In this document: positions 29,067 through 38,508 of the stretch, one piece after another
Position numbering within the stretch: position 1 is the stretch's first letter
Layout of the letters: each line of letters begins with the position of its first letter
Assembly (NCBI RefSeq): GCF_014643375.1
Contig: NZ_BMJJ01000003.1
Location: 310,001 to 374,000, forward strand
Length of the DNA: 64,000 bases
DNA from: Aureimonas glaciei
GTDB lineage: Bacteria; Pseudomonadota; Alphaproteobacteria; Rhizobiales; Rhizobiaceae
Reading direction: 5' to 3'
Program-made: the position numbers and the translations under genes
The notes under the pieces: generated by a model
Told to the model about the DNA's origin: nothing
Seen by the model: the letters and a program-made list of their open reading frames with translations, nothing else
Database searches by the model: none

Positions 29067-30146
29067 CTAACCATCCTCTTGGTGCAGCAGGATCGTCACC
29101 CCGAACAATCCCGCCGCCACGACCGGGAACCACGCGGCGATGACCGGCGGTACCACAGCATTGCTTCCCAGCGCCTGAGCCAGGAACGTTACGACGTAAA
29201 GCACGAAGCCGGCAGCGATGCCACCGACTATCGTGCGTGTCGACTGCCCGGTACGGGCAAACTGCATCGCGACTGTGGCCGCCAGGAGCGTCATCGCCAC
29301 GAACAGCGCCGGCTTGGCGATCAAAGTGTTGTAATGCATCGAAAAAGCATCGGAGTTGTAGCCGAGACTCCGGGCCACTTCGATCTTGGCATGAAGGTCC
29401 CAGATCGGGATCGCCTGCGGATCGGCCAGTTTCTGCTCGACATATTCCGGCCTGAGCGTCGTCGGCAGGCGGTAGCTGTCGAGCTTGCGCGGCGCATAGC
29501 CGACTCGGCTGAGAACGGGGGAGGACAGTTCCCAGGCGCCGTTCTCGAGCACGGCATTGGGGGCGTCGATGCGCTCGCGCACCGCGCCGTCGGTTCCCAG
29601 GATGAAGGCGGTCACGCCCCCCAGTTGCAGTCCGCCCCGCGCCACAGACTTGGCGCCGATGATGGAATCGACGCCTTCGCCGGTCTGACGGAGCCAGGGC
29701 GGCGAATCGTCGTCCGAGGTGGTGTCGCCGCGGGCGAGCGATGTCTCGATGAGGGCGGACTGCGCCTGGGCGAGGGCGGCGAGCGGATTGTAGGCCAGCG
29801 TCGCCGCGACGCCGAGAAGGACGGAGCCGAGGACGAAAGGCGTCAGAATCTGCCAGACCGAGACCCCGGCCGCCCGGGCGACGACCAGTTCCAGCCGCTT
29901 GTTCAGCGACAGCAGCGTGAAGATCGACGAGAACAGGACGATGAAGGGAAAGGCCTGTTCGACGAAGGAGGGCACCCGCAGCGCCGAAACCAGCGCGATC
30001 GTGGTGAATCCGACATCGGCGAAGCGGCCCCGCCGCGACACCTCGATCATATCGATGAGGTAGATCAGCGCGAAGACGACGACGATCGACGAGAAGAAAC
30101 TGACGATGTAGCGCCGGAAAAAGTACTGGTTCAGCGTCGCTCTCAT
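29067..30146 (-). CDS. lptG: LPS export ABC transporter permease LptG
   Basis: Inner-membrane permease of the LptB2FG extractor. 359 residues: TM helices near residues 12-32, 58-80, 98-118 and then 276-355, with a large periplasmic beta-jellyroll between. YjgP/YjgQ family start MRATLNQYFFRRYIVSFF and the cytoplasmic coupling region SLNKRLELVVARAAGVSVW are visible. Overlaps lptF by four bases. LptB itself is not in the window, as is normal. Confidence 0.95.
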   Translation of the reverse strand: MRATLNQYFFRRYIVSFFSSIVVVFALIYLIDMIEVSRRGRFADVGFTTIALVSALRVPSFVEQAFPFIVLFSSIFTLLSLNKRLELVVARAAGVSVWQILTPFVLGSVLLGVAATLAYNPLAALAQAQSALIETSLARGDTTSDDDSPPWLRQTGEGVDSIIGAKSVARGGLQLGGVTAFILGTDGAVRERIDAPNAVLENGAWELSSPVLSRVGYAPRKLDSYRLPTTLRPEYVEQKLADPQAIPIWDLHAKIEVARSLGYNSDAFSMHYNTLIAKPALFVAMTLLAATVAMQFARTGQSTRTIVGGIAAGFVLYVVTFLAQALGSNAVVPPVIAAWFPVVAAGLFGVTILLHQEDG

Positions 30147-31339
30147 CGCCGGCCCGCCTTTCCGCCCGCCGGGCTCGCGCCCGGCCAGAGCGCGGCGCCG
30201 CTCTGGGCGATCGCCCGCACGGCGTCGCCCGTCCGGCGCACGAGGCTGAGATCCGAGACGTTCACATTGGCGTAGAGCAACAGGATGCTGAAGGCGATCG
30301 AGGCCAGCGGTACCAGATAGACCACCAGCTGCAACTGAACATTGCGGTCGACGAGGGACAGCGAGACGAAACCGAGCGCCTTCAGCACGAGGGCGCCGGA
30401 AAGGCCGAGCACCATCGCCGGGCCAGCGCCCTGGCGATTGGTTCGCGGGTGGCCGGCGACCACGAGGGCCCAGAGCGCGAAGGCGATCGGGTAGAGCCAG
30501 TCGCTAAACCGCTGCGCCAGTTCCTTGGTGAAACTCGCCGGCTTGCTCTGGTAGTCGGGATCGTTCAGATCGGGAAACAGAAGCTCGCCCGTCGGCCGCT
30601 CCGACGTGCGGACCCAGTCGTCGCTTCCTTCCGGCTTCAGGCTGGCGAGATCGAAGGCGTAGGTCTGGAACTGGATGATCGACGTGGCGCCGTCCGCCAC
30701 GGTCTTGCGGTGCAGCTGGCCGTCGATCAGCAGGAGATAGGAGGCCTGGTCGCGCTGCAGGATCTGCGCCTGCTTGGCGAAGTAGGTCAGATCGGCGGTC
30801 GGATCGCGCAGGTCGGACAGGAACAGGCTGTCGACGGTCGAGCCGTTCACGGCGCCGATGCTGATGATCAGGCCGTCCTGGATCTCGACGAAGCGGCCCG
30901 GCTGCAGAAACAGCGTGATGGCGTCGGCGTTGATGGTCCGGAGACCATTGTAGAAGCCGCGTTGCGCCGCGGGGCCGACGACATGCGACAGGACCAGCAG
31001 AAGCAGGGCGGCCACCATGCCGAGTGCCAGTATCGGCTTGACCACCACGGCGCTGGAGGCGCCGCTGGCGGCGATCACGGCGCGCTCGCTGTCGGCGTTC
31101 AGGGCGTTGAGCGCCTGGATGGCGCCGATGATGATGGCGAAGGGCACGACGCCGGCGGCCAGGTCCGGGACCAGCATCAGGGCGATCCAGAAGATGTTGC
31201 CCGCGGCCGAGGCGCTGGTGCGCACGATATCGATGCGCTGCAGCGCCTGCACGACCCACACGATCAGCACCAGCGACATCAGCGACGCCAGGCTGAAGCC
31301 CAGGGCCCGCTTGAAGATATAGCGCTCGAGAAGGCTCAT
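30143..31339 (-). CDS. lptF: LPS export ABC transporter permease LptF
   Basis: Partner permease to LptG. 398 residues with the same six-helix plus periplasmic jellyroll layout: start MSLLERYIFKRALGFSLASL, coupling helix LNALNADSERAVIAASGASS, and the C-terminal helices around FSDWLYPIAFALWALVV. First gene of the lptF-lptG-lptD-surA-pdxA-rsmA unit; its promoter should lie in the 285-bp divergent gap shared with pepA. Confidence 0.94.
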   Translation of the reverse strand: MSLLERYIFKRALGFSLASLMSLVLIVWVVQALQRIDIVRTSASAAGNIFWIALMLVPDLAAGVVPFAIIIGAIQALNALNADSERAVIAASGASSAVVVKPILALGMVAALLLLVLSHVVGPAAQRGFYNGLRTINADAITLFLQPGRFVEIQDGLIISIGAVNGSTVDSLFLSDLRDPTADLTYFAKQAQILQRDQASYLLLIDGQLHRKTVADGATSIIQFQTYAFDLASLKPEGSDDWVRTSERPTGELLFPDLNDPDYQSKPASFTKELAQRFSDWLYPIAFALWALVVAGHPRTNRQGAGPAMVLGLSGALVLKALGFVSLSLVDRNVQLQLVVYLVPLASIAFSILLLYANVNVSDLSLVRRTGDAVRAIAQSGAALWPGASPAGGKAGRR

Positions 31340-31500
31340 GGCGTCATCGGTTCAAGGGTACTTCTCGGCTGGTGGGACGGTGAGACGGGCGAACACCCCG
31401 ATGGTGACGATCATTCACTGCTCGCCGGCAGACTGCAGCAGCTTGGCTAAAGAAGGGCCAACGAACACGGTTAACAAATTCTTACCCCCCGCCGCGTCCC

Positions 31501-31529
31501 TTGCAAAGCGGGTGCATGTTTCCATGATA
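31501..31529 (+). promoter_or_regulatory. putative pepA promoter
   Basis: TTGCAA, a 17-bp spacer and ATGATA lie about 95 bp before the pepA start in the divergent lptF-pepA gap. Pattern match only. Confidence 0.25.
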
Positions 31530-31624
31530 GAGGCTGTGGCCAACGCATCACGCTTGTCCTAAGCCATCCCAGGCCAGGCGCCGAAGTCGCCGGCCCCCGC
31601 GAACGCTTCCCGATCGGAGTCTCC

Positions 31625-33127
31625 ATGTCGATACGCCCGTCCGTCCACTTTGCCACGATGGAATTGACCGGGAAGGGCGTGCTGGCCCTGTTCGCCGGCG
31701 AGGGCGCGGCGCTTTCGGCCTCGGTGCCGGCGGCGATCGCCGAGACCGTCGCGCGGGCCGCCGCCTCGCAGAAGTTCACGGGCAAGCGCCTGTCGACGCT
31801 GGACATCGTCGCGCCGGCCGGGGTCGCCTTCGAGCGCCTGCTCGTCGTCGGCACCAAGGGCGACACTGCGGCCGGCGAGGAAGATTGGCTGAAGCTCGGC
31901 GGCACTGTGGCCTCCAAGACCAAGAAGGCCGAGGCGGTCACGATCTGGTGCGATGGCTCGGACGGCGCGCTCCCGCCCGAGGCCGCCGCCGGAATCGCCG
32001 CCGGCGTGCTGCTGCGCGCCTATGATTTCGATCGCTACAAGTCGAAGAAGCCGAAGAAGAACGGCGAGGAGGACGACGCCGACGTCGCCACCGCCGTGAC
32101 GCTCGCCGTCGGCGACGTCGCCGCCACGAGCGCCGCGTTCGAGATCGAGGCGGCCATCGTCGAGGGCGTCATCCTCGCCCGCGATCTCGTCAACGAGCCC
32201 GCCAACGTTCTTGGGCCTGTGGAGTATGCCGAGCAGATCAAGGGGCTTGCGGCGCAGGGGATCGACGTCGAGATCCTCGGCGAGGCCGAGATGACCAAGC
32301 TGAAGATGTTCGCGCTGCTCGGCGTCGCCCAGGGTTCGGAGCGCGGCGCGCGCCTCGCCGTCATGCGCTGGTGGGGCGGGCCGGAGGGCGAGGCGCCGAT
32401 CGCCTTCGTCGGCAAGGGCGTCGTCTTCGACACCGGCGGCATCTCGATCAAGCCGGCCGGCGGCATGGAGGACATGAAGGGCGACATGGGCGGCTCGGCC
32501 GCCGTCGTCGGGCTGATGCGCGCGCTCGCCGGGCGCAAGGCGAAGGTCAACGTCATCGGCATCGTCGGCCTCGTCGAGAATGCCGTCGACGGCAAGGCGC
32601 AGCGCCCGGGCGACATCGTCACGGCGATGTCGGGCACCACGATCGAGGTGATCAACACGGATGCGGAAGGCCGGCTCGTCCTCGCCGACGCGCTCTGGTA
32701 CTGCCAGGACCGCTTTCAGCCGAAATTCATGATCGACCTGGCGACGCTGACCGGCGCCGTCATCGTGGCGCTCGGCAACCATCAGGCGGGCCTCTTCTCC
32801 AACAATGACGAGCTGTCCGAGCGCCTGCACGCGGCGGGCAAGGTGACGGGCGAGAAGGTCTGGCGGCTACCGCTGGGGCCGGAATACGACAAGCTCATCG
32901 AGGGCAAGTTCGCTGACATCAAGAATGTCGGCAGCGGCCGGGCCGCCGGCTCGATCACCGCGGCGCAGTTCCTGCAGCGCTTCGTCAACGACGTGCCCTG
33001 GGCCCATCTCGACATCGCCGGCACCGCCATGGGCTCGCCGGCGAACGAGTACAACCAGTCCTGGGCCTCGGGCTTTGGCGTGCGCCTCCTGAACCGGCTG
33101 GTCGAGACGCATTACGAGGCGAAATAG
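31625..33127 (+). CDS. pepA: leucyl aminopeptidase (M17 family)
   Basis: Hexameric dizinc cytosolic aminopeptidase; in E. coli it also binds DNA in site-specific recombination. 500 residues: variable N-terminal domain and C-terminal catalytic domain with metal and active-site segments [25 protein letters not shown] and the signature [12 protein letters not shown]. Divergent from lptF, and followed by holC after 27 bp, a common pepA-holC pair. Confidence 0.96.
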   Translation: MSIRPSVHFATMELTGKGVLALFAGEGAALSASVPAAIAETVARAAASQKFTGKRLSTLDIVAPAGVAFERLLVVGTKGDTAAGEEDWLKLGGTVASKTKKAEAVTIWCDGSDGALPPEAAAGIAAGVLLRAYDFDRYKSKKPKKNGEEDDADVATAVTLAVGDVAATSAAFEIEAAIVEGVILARDLVNEPANVLGPVEYAEQIKGLAAQGIDVEILGEAEMTKLKMFALLGVAQGSERGARLAVMRWWGGPEGEAPIAFVGKGVVFDTGGISIKPAGGMEDMKGDMGGSAAVVGLMRALAGRKAKVNVIGIVGLVENAVDGKAQRPGDIVTAMSGTTIEVINTDAEGRLVLADALWYCQDRFQPKFMIDLATLTGAVIVALGNHQAGLFSNNDELSERLHAAGKVTGEKVWRLPLGPEYDKLIEGKFADIKNVGSGRAAGSITAAQFLQRFVNDVPWAHLDIAGTAMGSPANEYNQSWASGFGVRLLNRLVETHYEAK

Positions 33128-33154
33128 CCCGGAAGGGCGGAAGCGGAGGCGGGG

Positions 33155-33607
33155 GTGGCCGAAGTCCTCTTCTATCATCTCACCGAAAGCCGGCTCGAGG
33201 AGGCGCTGCCCGACCTCCTCGAGAAGAGCCTCGCGCGGGGCTGGCGCGTCGTCGTCCAGGCGGTGACGCCTGAGCGCCGCGATGCGCTCGACCACCATCT
33301 CTGGACGTTTCGCGAGGAATCCTTCCTGCCGCACGGCACCGACGCCGATTCCAGCGGCGCGCTGCAGCCGATCCTCCTCACCATCGACCCGGCGCAGGCC
33401 GGCAACGATCCGCAAGTCCGCTTCATGGTCGAGGGGGCGGTGCCGGCCTCGCTGGAACCCTATGTGCGCGGCGTCTACCTCTTCGACGGCCACGACACCG
33501 AGCAGCTGGCCGGGGCCAGAGCCCGCTGGACCAGCGAGAAGGCAGCCGGACACGCGGTCACCTACTGGCAGCAGAGCGAGGATCGGCGCTGGGTGAAGAA
33601 GGCCTGA
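33155..33607 (+). CDS. holC: DNA polymerase III subunit chi
   Basis: Clamp-loader accessory protein that binds SSB. 150 residues from a GTG start; family features are VLFYHLTESRLEEALPDLLEK split at the N-terminus, RRDALDHHLWTFREESFLPHG, and YLFDGHD near the C-terminus. Located directly downstream of pepA, its usual partner. The psi subunit (HolD) is generally absent in alphaproteobacteria. Confidence 0.92.
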   Translation: MAEVLFYHLTESRLEEALPDLLEKSLARGWRVVVQAVTPERRDALDHHLWTFREESFLPHGTDADSSGALQPILLTIDPAQAGNDPQVRFMVEGAVPASLEPYVRGVYLFDGHDTEQLAGARARWTSEKAAGHAVTYWQQSEDRRWVKKA

Positions 33608-33706
33608 GCCAGCATTGGTACGGGGTCAAGCCCGGGATGACGGATGTTGGAGGATGGCAGACGGTGTCACCGCCTGCCGAACGCGAGGCACCGTCCTCAA
33701 CGAATC

Positions 33707-33838
33707 GTCATCCCGGACTTGATCCGGGACCCATTTCAAATCGCTGAACAAAATCGAGGACGGCGGACATTCCCGATCCTGACCCGATGGGGCCGCGACA
33801 CCGTTTCGGCATGGGTCCCGGGTCAAGCCCGGGATGAC
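33707..33838. repeat. 132-bp palindromic intergenic element, copy 3 (inverted)
   Basis: Matches the reverse complement of copy 1 over its whole length, with about a dozen and a half differences. The similarity extends about 90 bp to the right (AGGAAGCTTCATGGCCTGCA), mirroring the left flank of copy 1. A half unit (GGTCAAGCCCGGGATGAC) precedes it near 33624. Confidence 0.9.
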
Positions 33839-33903
33839 TAGACTGAGAAGGTCGCAGGAAGCTTCATGGCCTGCAAAGCGCGAAGCACTGTTTCTTCCGA
33901 ACA

Positions 33904-34035
33904 GTCATCCCGACCTTGATCCGGGATCCATGCCCGGACATTGAGGCCATGGCTGCGGCTCAGGAACGACCGCAATGCTGGACGCAAAGTCTGATCAGTC
34001 CGGGCATGGATCCCTGCGCTGCGCGCGAGGATGAC
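33904..34035. repeat. 132-bp palindromic intergenic element, copy 4 (divergent)
   Basis: Begins GTCATCCCG, ends GAGGATGAC, and is again exactly 132 bp. The strongest internal pairing is a perfect 17-bp inverted repeat (33923-33939 / 33998-34014, starting GGGATCCATGCC). With copy 3 it fills the 506-bp space between holC and bpt; I see no gene there. Confidence 0.8.
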
Positions 34036-34113
34036 GATGAGAGCAGAGCCATCCGGATGGCCACCATCGAGACGGCAGCGTCGTCCTCGAACAGTCCTTC
34101 GGCCCTGGGCTGC

Positions 34114-34944
34114 CTACAATCCGGCGGGGGCAATTCTCGAGCCGTCAGCGGGGCCGGTCTCCGCGTCGCGGCGGTCCGGCTGTGCCGCGCCGCCCGGCTT
34201 GTAACGCTCCCAGCCCTTCGACTGCAGGTGCTCCTGCGGCTGATAGCGGACCTTGTAGTCCATCTTGCGCGAACCCTTCACCCAGTAGCCGAGATAGAGA
34301 TAGGGCAGGCCGAGCCTTTTCGTGCGCTCGATATGGTCGAGGATCATGAAGGTGCCGAGACTGCGCTCGTGTTCCCCCGGCTCGAAGAAGGAATAGACCA
34401 TCGACATGCCGTCGCCCATCACGTCGCTGAGCGCGGCGCCGATCAGCGCGCCGTCCGAGGCGCGGGTAAAACTCGAATCCGGGCCGCGCACCCGGTACTG
34501 GATGAGGCGCGTGTCGACCTGGCTGTCCTCCACCATCATGGCATAGTCGAGCACCGACATTTCCGACATGCCGCCCTTGGCGTGGCGGTCGTCGAGATAG
34601 CGGCGGAACAGGGAATACTGCTCGCTGGAAGGAACGGCGGCGTCCATCCGACCGACGATGTCGCGGTTGCGGGCCATGACGCGGCGCATCGATTTCGTCG
34701 GCTCGAACTCGTCGACGACGATCCGCACCGACATGCAGGCACGGCAACGCTCGCAGGCGGGACGGTAGGCGATGTTCTGGCTGCGGCGAAAGCCCCCCTG
34801 CGTCAAGAGGTCCAGGAGTTCGGGCGCCTTCTCCCCGACGAGGTGGGTGAAGACTTTGCGCTCGAGCTGGCCGGGTAGATAGGGGCAGGGGGTCGGAGAG
34901 GTCAGGAAGAACTGCGGTGTCTGAGGATGCGCCGTCATCAGCAC
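34114..34944 (-). CDS. bpt: aspartate/glutamate leucyltransferase (N-end rule)
   Basis: Transfers leucine from Leu-tRNA to proteins with N-terminal Asp or Glu, marking them for ClpS/ClpAP degradation. 276 residues: cysteine cluster [12 protein letters not shown] near residue 60-70, VARN-type RNRDI, and the C-terminal GNAT-like core [37 protein letters not shown]. The GTG at 34944 has AAGGAG 6 nt upstream; an ATG two codons later is possible. An arginyl (Ate1) activity cannot be excluded from sequence, but the bacterial family norm is leucyl. Confidence 0.92.
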   Translation of the reverse strand: MLMTAHPQTPQFFLTSPTPCPYLPGQLERKVFTHLVGEKAPELLDLLTQGGFRRSQNIAYRPACERCRACMSVRIVVDEFEPTKSMRRVMARNRDIVGRMDAAVPSSEQYSLFRRYLDDRHAKGGMSEMSVLDYAMMVEDSQVDTRLIQYRVRGPDSSFTRASDGALIGAALSDVMGDGMSMVYSFFEPGEHERSLGTFMILDHIERTKRLGLPYLYLGYWVKGSRKMDYKVRYQPQEHLQSKGWERYKPGGAAQPDRRDAETGPADGSRIAPAGL

Positions 34945-35125
34945 GCCAGTCTCCTTCCCTGCAACCGCTCACTGATCCGGTCTGTCGAAATACTAATCAC
35001 ACCGCAGCCCCGAAGGAAACATCCATCGACGCCGCCCGAATGGCCTAAACGGCTCCTGGCGACCGGGGCGACGATACGACGCTGCGAGAGCGAGGACGGC
35101 ATCGGCGCCCGCGGCCGCCTGCCGG

Positions 35126-35590
35126 TTATCGATCGCGGACGACGACCGTCCCGAGCAACAGGTCCTGCAGCAGCTGCTTGCGGGGGGTGAACAAGCCGAC
35201 GAGGAGGATGAAGGGCGTCAGCACGGCGTTCGACGCCCAAAACACCACGCCGTGCAGGATCGCCAGGATCGGATCGACCAGAACGCCATCGAGCCGCACC
35301 AGCCGCAGCCCCGCCATCCGCATGCCGAGCGTCGCCTGCGATCGGCCGCCCATGGTCGTGCCGATATAGACGATGGCGATCACCGGCAGGAGGATGCCGT
35401 AGAGCAGCCAGCCGAGGCCGAGGGTGACGATGCCGAACAGGAAGACGATCAGCGCCGTCGGCACCGACAGGAGAAGGACGATGGCGTAGTCGAGGACGAA
35501 CGCCGCCATGCGGCGCCGGCGCACGCCGTCATAGAGACGGTCGGCGGTGTAGGCGTCGCGTTCCTGGAACTGCGCACTGTGCTCGCTCAT
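35126..35590 (-). CDS. RDD family membrane protein
   Basis: 154 residues with three to four hydrophobic helices. The family R-D-D trio appears as RRMAAFVLDYAIV (Arg/Asp in TM1) and SQATLGMRMAGLRLVRLDG after TM2. RDD proteins have been linked to ion or osmolyte transport in some bacteria, but most, including this one, have no known substrate. It lies between bpt and hemB, the usual place in Hyphomicrobiales, with 130 bp to hemB. Confidence 0.88.
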   Translation of the reverse strand: MSEHSAQFQERDAYTADRLYDGVRRRRMAAFVLDYAIVLLLSVPTALIVFLFGIVTLGLGWLLYGILLPVIAIVYIGTTMGGRSQATLGMRMAGLRLVRLDGVLVDPILAILHGVVFWASNAVLTPFILLVGLFTPRKQLLQDLLLGTVVVRDR

Positions 35591-35720
35591 CTCTGTCTCG
35601 ATCTCCTGATCCGTTCCGGCCGCCGCCCTGCGCGCTGCAGAGGCGGGAGAGCAAAAGCTCTCACCGTTCTGTCTTCAAGTGGGATCGCAGCGACAAATCT
35701 GCAATATTGGCGCGCGGGTT

Positions 35721-36743
35721 TCAGCCCTCGCGCAGCTTGCGGGCGACGCGCGGCGAGAAATAGCTGAGGACGCCGGCGGCGCCCGCCCGCTTGAAGCCGG
35801 TGATGCTCTCCATCATCGCGCGCTCGCCGTCGATCCAGCCATTGCCGGCAGCCGCCATGATCATCGAATACTCGCCCGAGGTCTGGTAGGCGAAGGTCGG
35901 CATCTCGAACTCCCGGGCGAGGCGCGAGACGATGTCGAGATAGGGCATGCCGGGCTTGACCATGATCATGTCGGCGCCCTCGGCGATGTCGAGCTCGGCC
36001 TCGCGGATCGCCTCGTCGCCATTGTGGTAGTCCATCTGGTAGGTGCGCTTGTCGCCCTTCAGCATGCCGCCCGAGCCGACCGCGTCGCGGAAGGGCCCGT
36101 AGAATGCGGACGCGTATTTCGCCGCATAGGACATGATCAGCGTGTCGCGCAGGCCCGCGCCGTCGAGCGCCGAGCGGATGCAGGCGACGCGCCCGTCCAT
36201 CATGTCGGAGGGGCCGATGATGTCGCAGCCCGCCTGCGCCTGGACGAGCGCCTGCTGGCACAGCACCTCCACCGACTCGTCGTTGTCGATGCAGTCGCCG
36301 CGCAGGATGCCGTCATGGCCGTGGCTGGTGTAGGGGTCGAGCGCCACGTCGCAGAGAATGCCGACTTCCGGCACCGCCGCCTTCATCGCGCGGACGGCGG
36401 TGCAGACGAGGTTGCCCTCGTTCAGCGCCTCGGTGCCGCGCTCGTCGCGCTGCGCCTGCTCGGTGTAGGGAAACAGCGCGATCACCGGAATGCCGAGGTC
36501 GCGCGCCTCCTTCGCCGCATCGACGCAGCGGGCGACGGACAGGCGGAAGACGCCCGGCATCGAGTCCACTTTCTGGTCCTCGCCGTCGCCGTCGCGCACG
36601 AAGATCGGCCAGATGAGATCGTCGACCGAGACCTTCGTCTCGCGCACCAGCCGGCGCGTCCAGTCGTTCTGGCGCAGCCGCCGCAGCCGCAGCCCGCCGG
36701 TCGCGCTGTCGATCTTCTCGGAGATGTCGCTGCGCTTGGCCAT
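35721..36743 (-). CDS. hemB: delta-aminolevulinic acid dehydratase (porphobilinogen synthase)
   Basis: Condenses two ALA to porphobilinogen in tetrapyrrole synthesis. 340 residues, TIM barrel; the Schiff-base lysine is in MVKPGMPYLD and the second active-site lysine region is AKYASAFYGPFRDA. The metal loop reads DVALDPYTSHGHDG: the zinc cysteines of E. coli-type enzymes are replaced by Ala/Asp, so this is the magnesium-type, zinc-independent class. ATG start has AAGGA upstream. Confidence 0.96.
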   Translation of the reverse strand: MAKRSDISEKIDSATGGLRLRRLRQNDWTRRLVRETKVSVDDLIWPIFVRDGDGEDQKVDSMPGVFRLSVARCVDAAKEARDLGIPVIALFPYTEQAQRDERGTEALNEGNLVCTAVRAMKAAVPEVGILCDVALDPYTSHGHDGILRGDCIDNDESVEVLCQQALVQAQAGCDIIGPSDMMDGRVACIRSALDGAGLRDTLIMSYAAKYASAFYGPFRDAVGSGGMLKGDKRTYQMDYHNGDEAIREAELDIAEGADMIMVKPGMPYLDIVSRLAREFEMPTFAYQTSGEYSMIMAAAGNGWIDGERAMMESITGFKRAGAAGVLSYFSPRVARKLREG

Positions 36744-37046
36744 GGGGTGGGTCCTTGTTCTCGCGTGGCCTTCCGGCCCGCGAAGTCTTCACAGGAAATG
36801 TCGCTCCGCCTGTCTTCTAGGCGATAGCGGGGGGGCGCTTCAACCGCCGCGCGGTCGAAGCCGGTCGCGGCGGCGGTCCGCGAGGGGGGCTCGATTGACG
36901 GGACGGGCGGGCACCCTTAGCGTCTGGCCTCCCGCCCAAGGCGCACTCGGCGCTGCGGTTTGATCGACCCGGCCGAGCCACGCGGCCCCGGCGCCCCAGC
37001 TTTGCCAGGAGAGGCGTCCGATGCCGCACCCCGTTCGAAAGGCCGC
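36744..37046. other. 303-bp divergent gap between hemB and the DUF6163 gene
   Basis: Must hold promoters for both genes. I see GC-rich inverted segments (around 36840-36890) but no convincing -35/-10 pair, repeat or small gene. Confidence 0.4.
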
Positions 37047-37472
37047 ATGACACTGGAATCCTCGGCGCCGGACAGGGCGGAACGGCGCAACCGCGTGCTG
37101 TCGATCTGGCTGGTGCGCCTCTCGGCCATCGTGCTGTTCGTGATCGGCGTCTTCTACTGGATCCGGCTGGTCGGCATCTATGACGGCCCGCTCTGGCGAT
37201 TCGACCTGATGCCGATCTGGTGGAAGGCGGCGGCAACGATGCTCGCCGTGCTGGCGCCGGTGGCCGGCGTCGGCCTGTGGATGACGGTTTCCTGGGGCGT
37301 CGTGATCTGGGTGATCGTGGCCCTGGTCGAGGCCTTCATGCATCTCGGCTTTCCCGCTTTGTTCGGGCCCCCGACGCCCTGGCTGCTGTTTCACCTCGTC
37401 GGCCTGTCGCTCTACGTCGTTCTCAGGACCATCGCCTGGTGGGAGCGCTGGCGCCGCCTGCGCCGCCCTTGA
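37047..37472 (+). CDS. DUF6163 family membrane protein
   Basis: 141 residues with four predicted helices: about 20-42 (SIWLVRLSAIVLFVIGVFYW), 55-75, 77-100 and 110-128. Short charged ends. I chose the ATG at 37047 (AAAGG upstream), since earlier in-frame starts add a low-complexity leader. Its location just upstream of the ldtR regulator and an L,D-transpeptidase is conserved in Hyphomicrobiales, suggesting an envelope role; function unknown. Confidence 0.8.
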   Translation: MTLESSAPDRAERRNRVLSIWLVRLSAIVLFVIGVFYWIRLVGIYDGPLWRFDLMPIWWKAAATMLAVLAPVAGVGLWMTVSWGVVIWVIVALVEAFMHLGFPALFGPPTPWLLFHLVGLSLYVVLRTIAWWERWRRLRRP

Positions 37473-37515
37473 TCCCCGGCCTTTGCAATAAAACGGTAAG
37501 GAATCGAACTGATTT

Positions 37516-37560
37516 CATTAAGCAAGTCGCGTGATGCTGCCAGGTAAGACTGCATTAAGC
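37516..37560. repeat. direct repeat CATTAAGC in the ldtR leader
   Basis: CATTAAGC occurs at 37516-37523 and 37553-37560 in an AT-rich 187-bp leader before ldtR. A spacing of 37 bp (about 3.5 turns) could fit an operator for the MarR-type product, but this is only a pattern. Confidence 0.25.
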
Positions 37561-37659
37561 CTGGGTTTTAAGTCGAATTTTAGATGCGCCCCGTAATGTT
37601 GGTCTCAAGATGAAGCCGAGTTAAGAGCACTCATCAAAAGAAAACAGCGGAGAATACAC

Positions 37660-38169
37660 ATGAAGACGCAGATCAGGCATGATGCCTCAGCGCCTGCCGC
37701 CCCGAAGCTGGAACTGAAGTCGCTCTATCTCGAGACCCTGCAGTTGGTCGAGCGGCTGCACCGCCGCCTGCTCGACGTGGTCAAGGACGAGTTCGACCGC
37801 GCCGGCCGGACCGACATCAACGCGGTGCAGGCCCTGCTGCTCTTCAACATCGGCGACAGCGTCCTCACCGCCGGCGAGCTGCGCTCCCGCGGTTTCTATC
37901 TCGGCTCGAACGTCTCCTACAATCTGAAGAAGCTGGTCGACCTCGGCTTCATCGACCACCAGCGCTCCCGCGTCGACCGCCGCGCCGTCCGCGTCCAGCT
38001 GACCAAGGCCGGCGCCGAGGTCGCGACCATGGTCGCCGAGCTCTACGACCGCCACATCGGCTCGATCGACAAGGTCGGCGGCCTCGACGAGCAGGAATTC
38101 CAGAAGATGAACAAGTCGCTGCAGCTGCTCGACCGGTTCTGGAACGACCAGATCCTCTACCGCCTGTAG
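37660..38169 (+). CDS. ldtR: MarR-family transcriptional regulator LdtR
   Basis: 169-residue winged-helix regulator. The recognition region is ELRSRGFYLGSNVSYNLKKLVDLGFI and the wing is QRSRVDRRAVRVQLT. This length and sequence match LdtR of Liberibacter and Sinorhizobium, which activates the neighbouring L,D-transpeptidase gene (ldtP) and responds to small molecules. Good CGGAG site before the ATG. The adjacent downstream L,D-transpeptidase supports the assignment. Confidence 0.88.
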   Translation: MKTQIRHDASAPAAPKLELKSLYLETLQLVERLHRRLLDVVKDEFDRAGRTDINAVQALLLFNIGDSVLTAGELRSRGFYLGSNVSYNLKKLVDLGFIDHQRSRVDRRAVRVQLTKAGAEVATMVAELYDRHIGSIDKVGGLDEQEFQKMNKSLQLLDRFWNDQILYRL

Positions 38170-38190
38170 GACGAAGACTCTCTCCGCGCG

Positions 38191-38244
38191 CGGCGCTTCG
38201 ACGAGGAACGGCTTCTGCCGGTCCTCGTCGGGCGCCGCGTTTTT
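38191..38244 (+). terminator. terminator-like hairpin after ldtR
   Basis: A long imperfect stem pairs CGGCGCTTCGACGAGGA with TCCTCGTCGGGCGCCG around an 11-nt loop and is followed by CGTTTTT, 22 nt after the ldtR stop codon. Confidence 0.55.
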
Positions 38245-38276
38245 GCGTTCGAAGGCCGCGTTTTTTGCGTTCGAAG
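38234..38276. repeat. 21/22-bp direct duplication in the ldtR-ldtP gap
   Basis: GCCGCGTTTTTGCGTTCGAA plus G is immediately repeated with one additional T (38255-38276). It duplicates the T-run of the preceding hairpin. The remaining ~230 bp to the transpeptidase start contain no gene that I can support. Confidence 0.7.
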
Positions 38277-38508
38277 AAGGCGTCGGTGCGCGTTGCCGGA
38301 AGGCTCGGCAGCGTCTTCACGAAGAGGTGCCAGCGCCTTTCGCCGCGATTCACGCTTTGGCCATATTGCCGTGACTTTTCACGGGTCAACGGCGCGGGAT
38401 GCGCGAAAGACGGGCCTCTCGGCGGCGTTGTCTTTCCGTTTACCACGTCGGCGCGATAGTGCGTGCCGACACGCGACCGACCAGGGCCGCAGCATTGACG
38501 AGGTAGAT

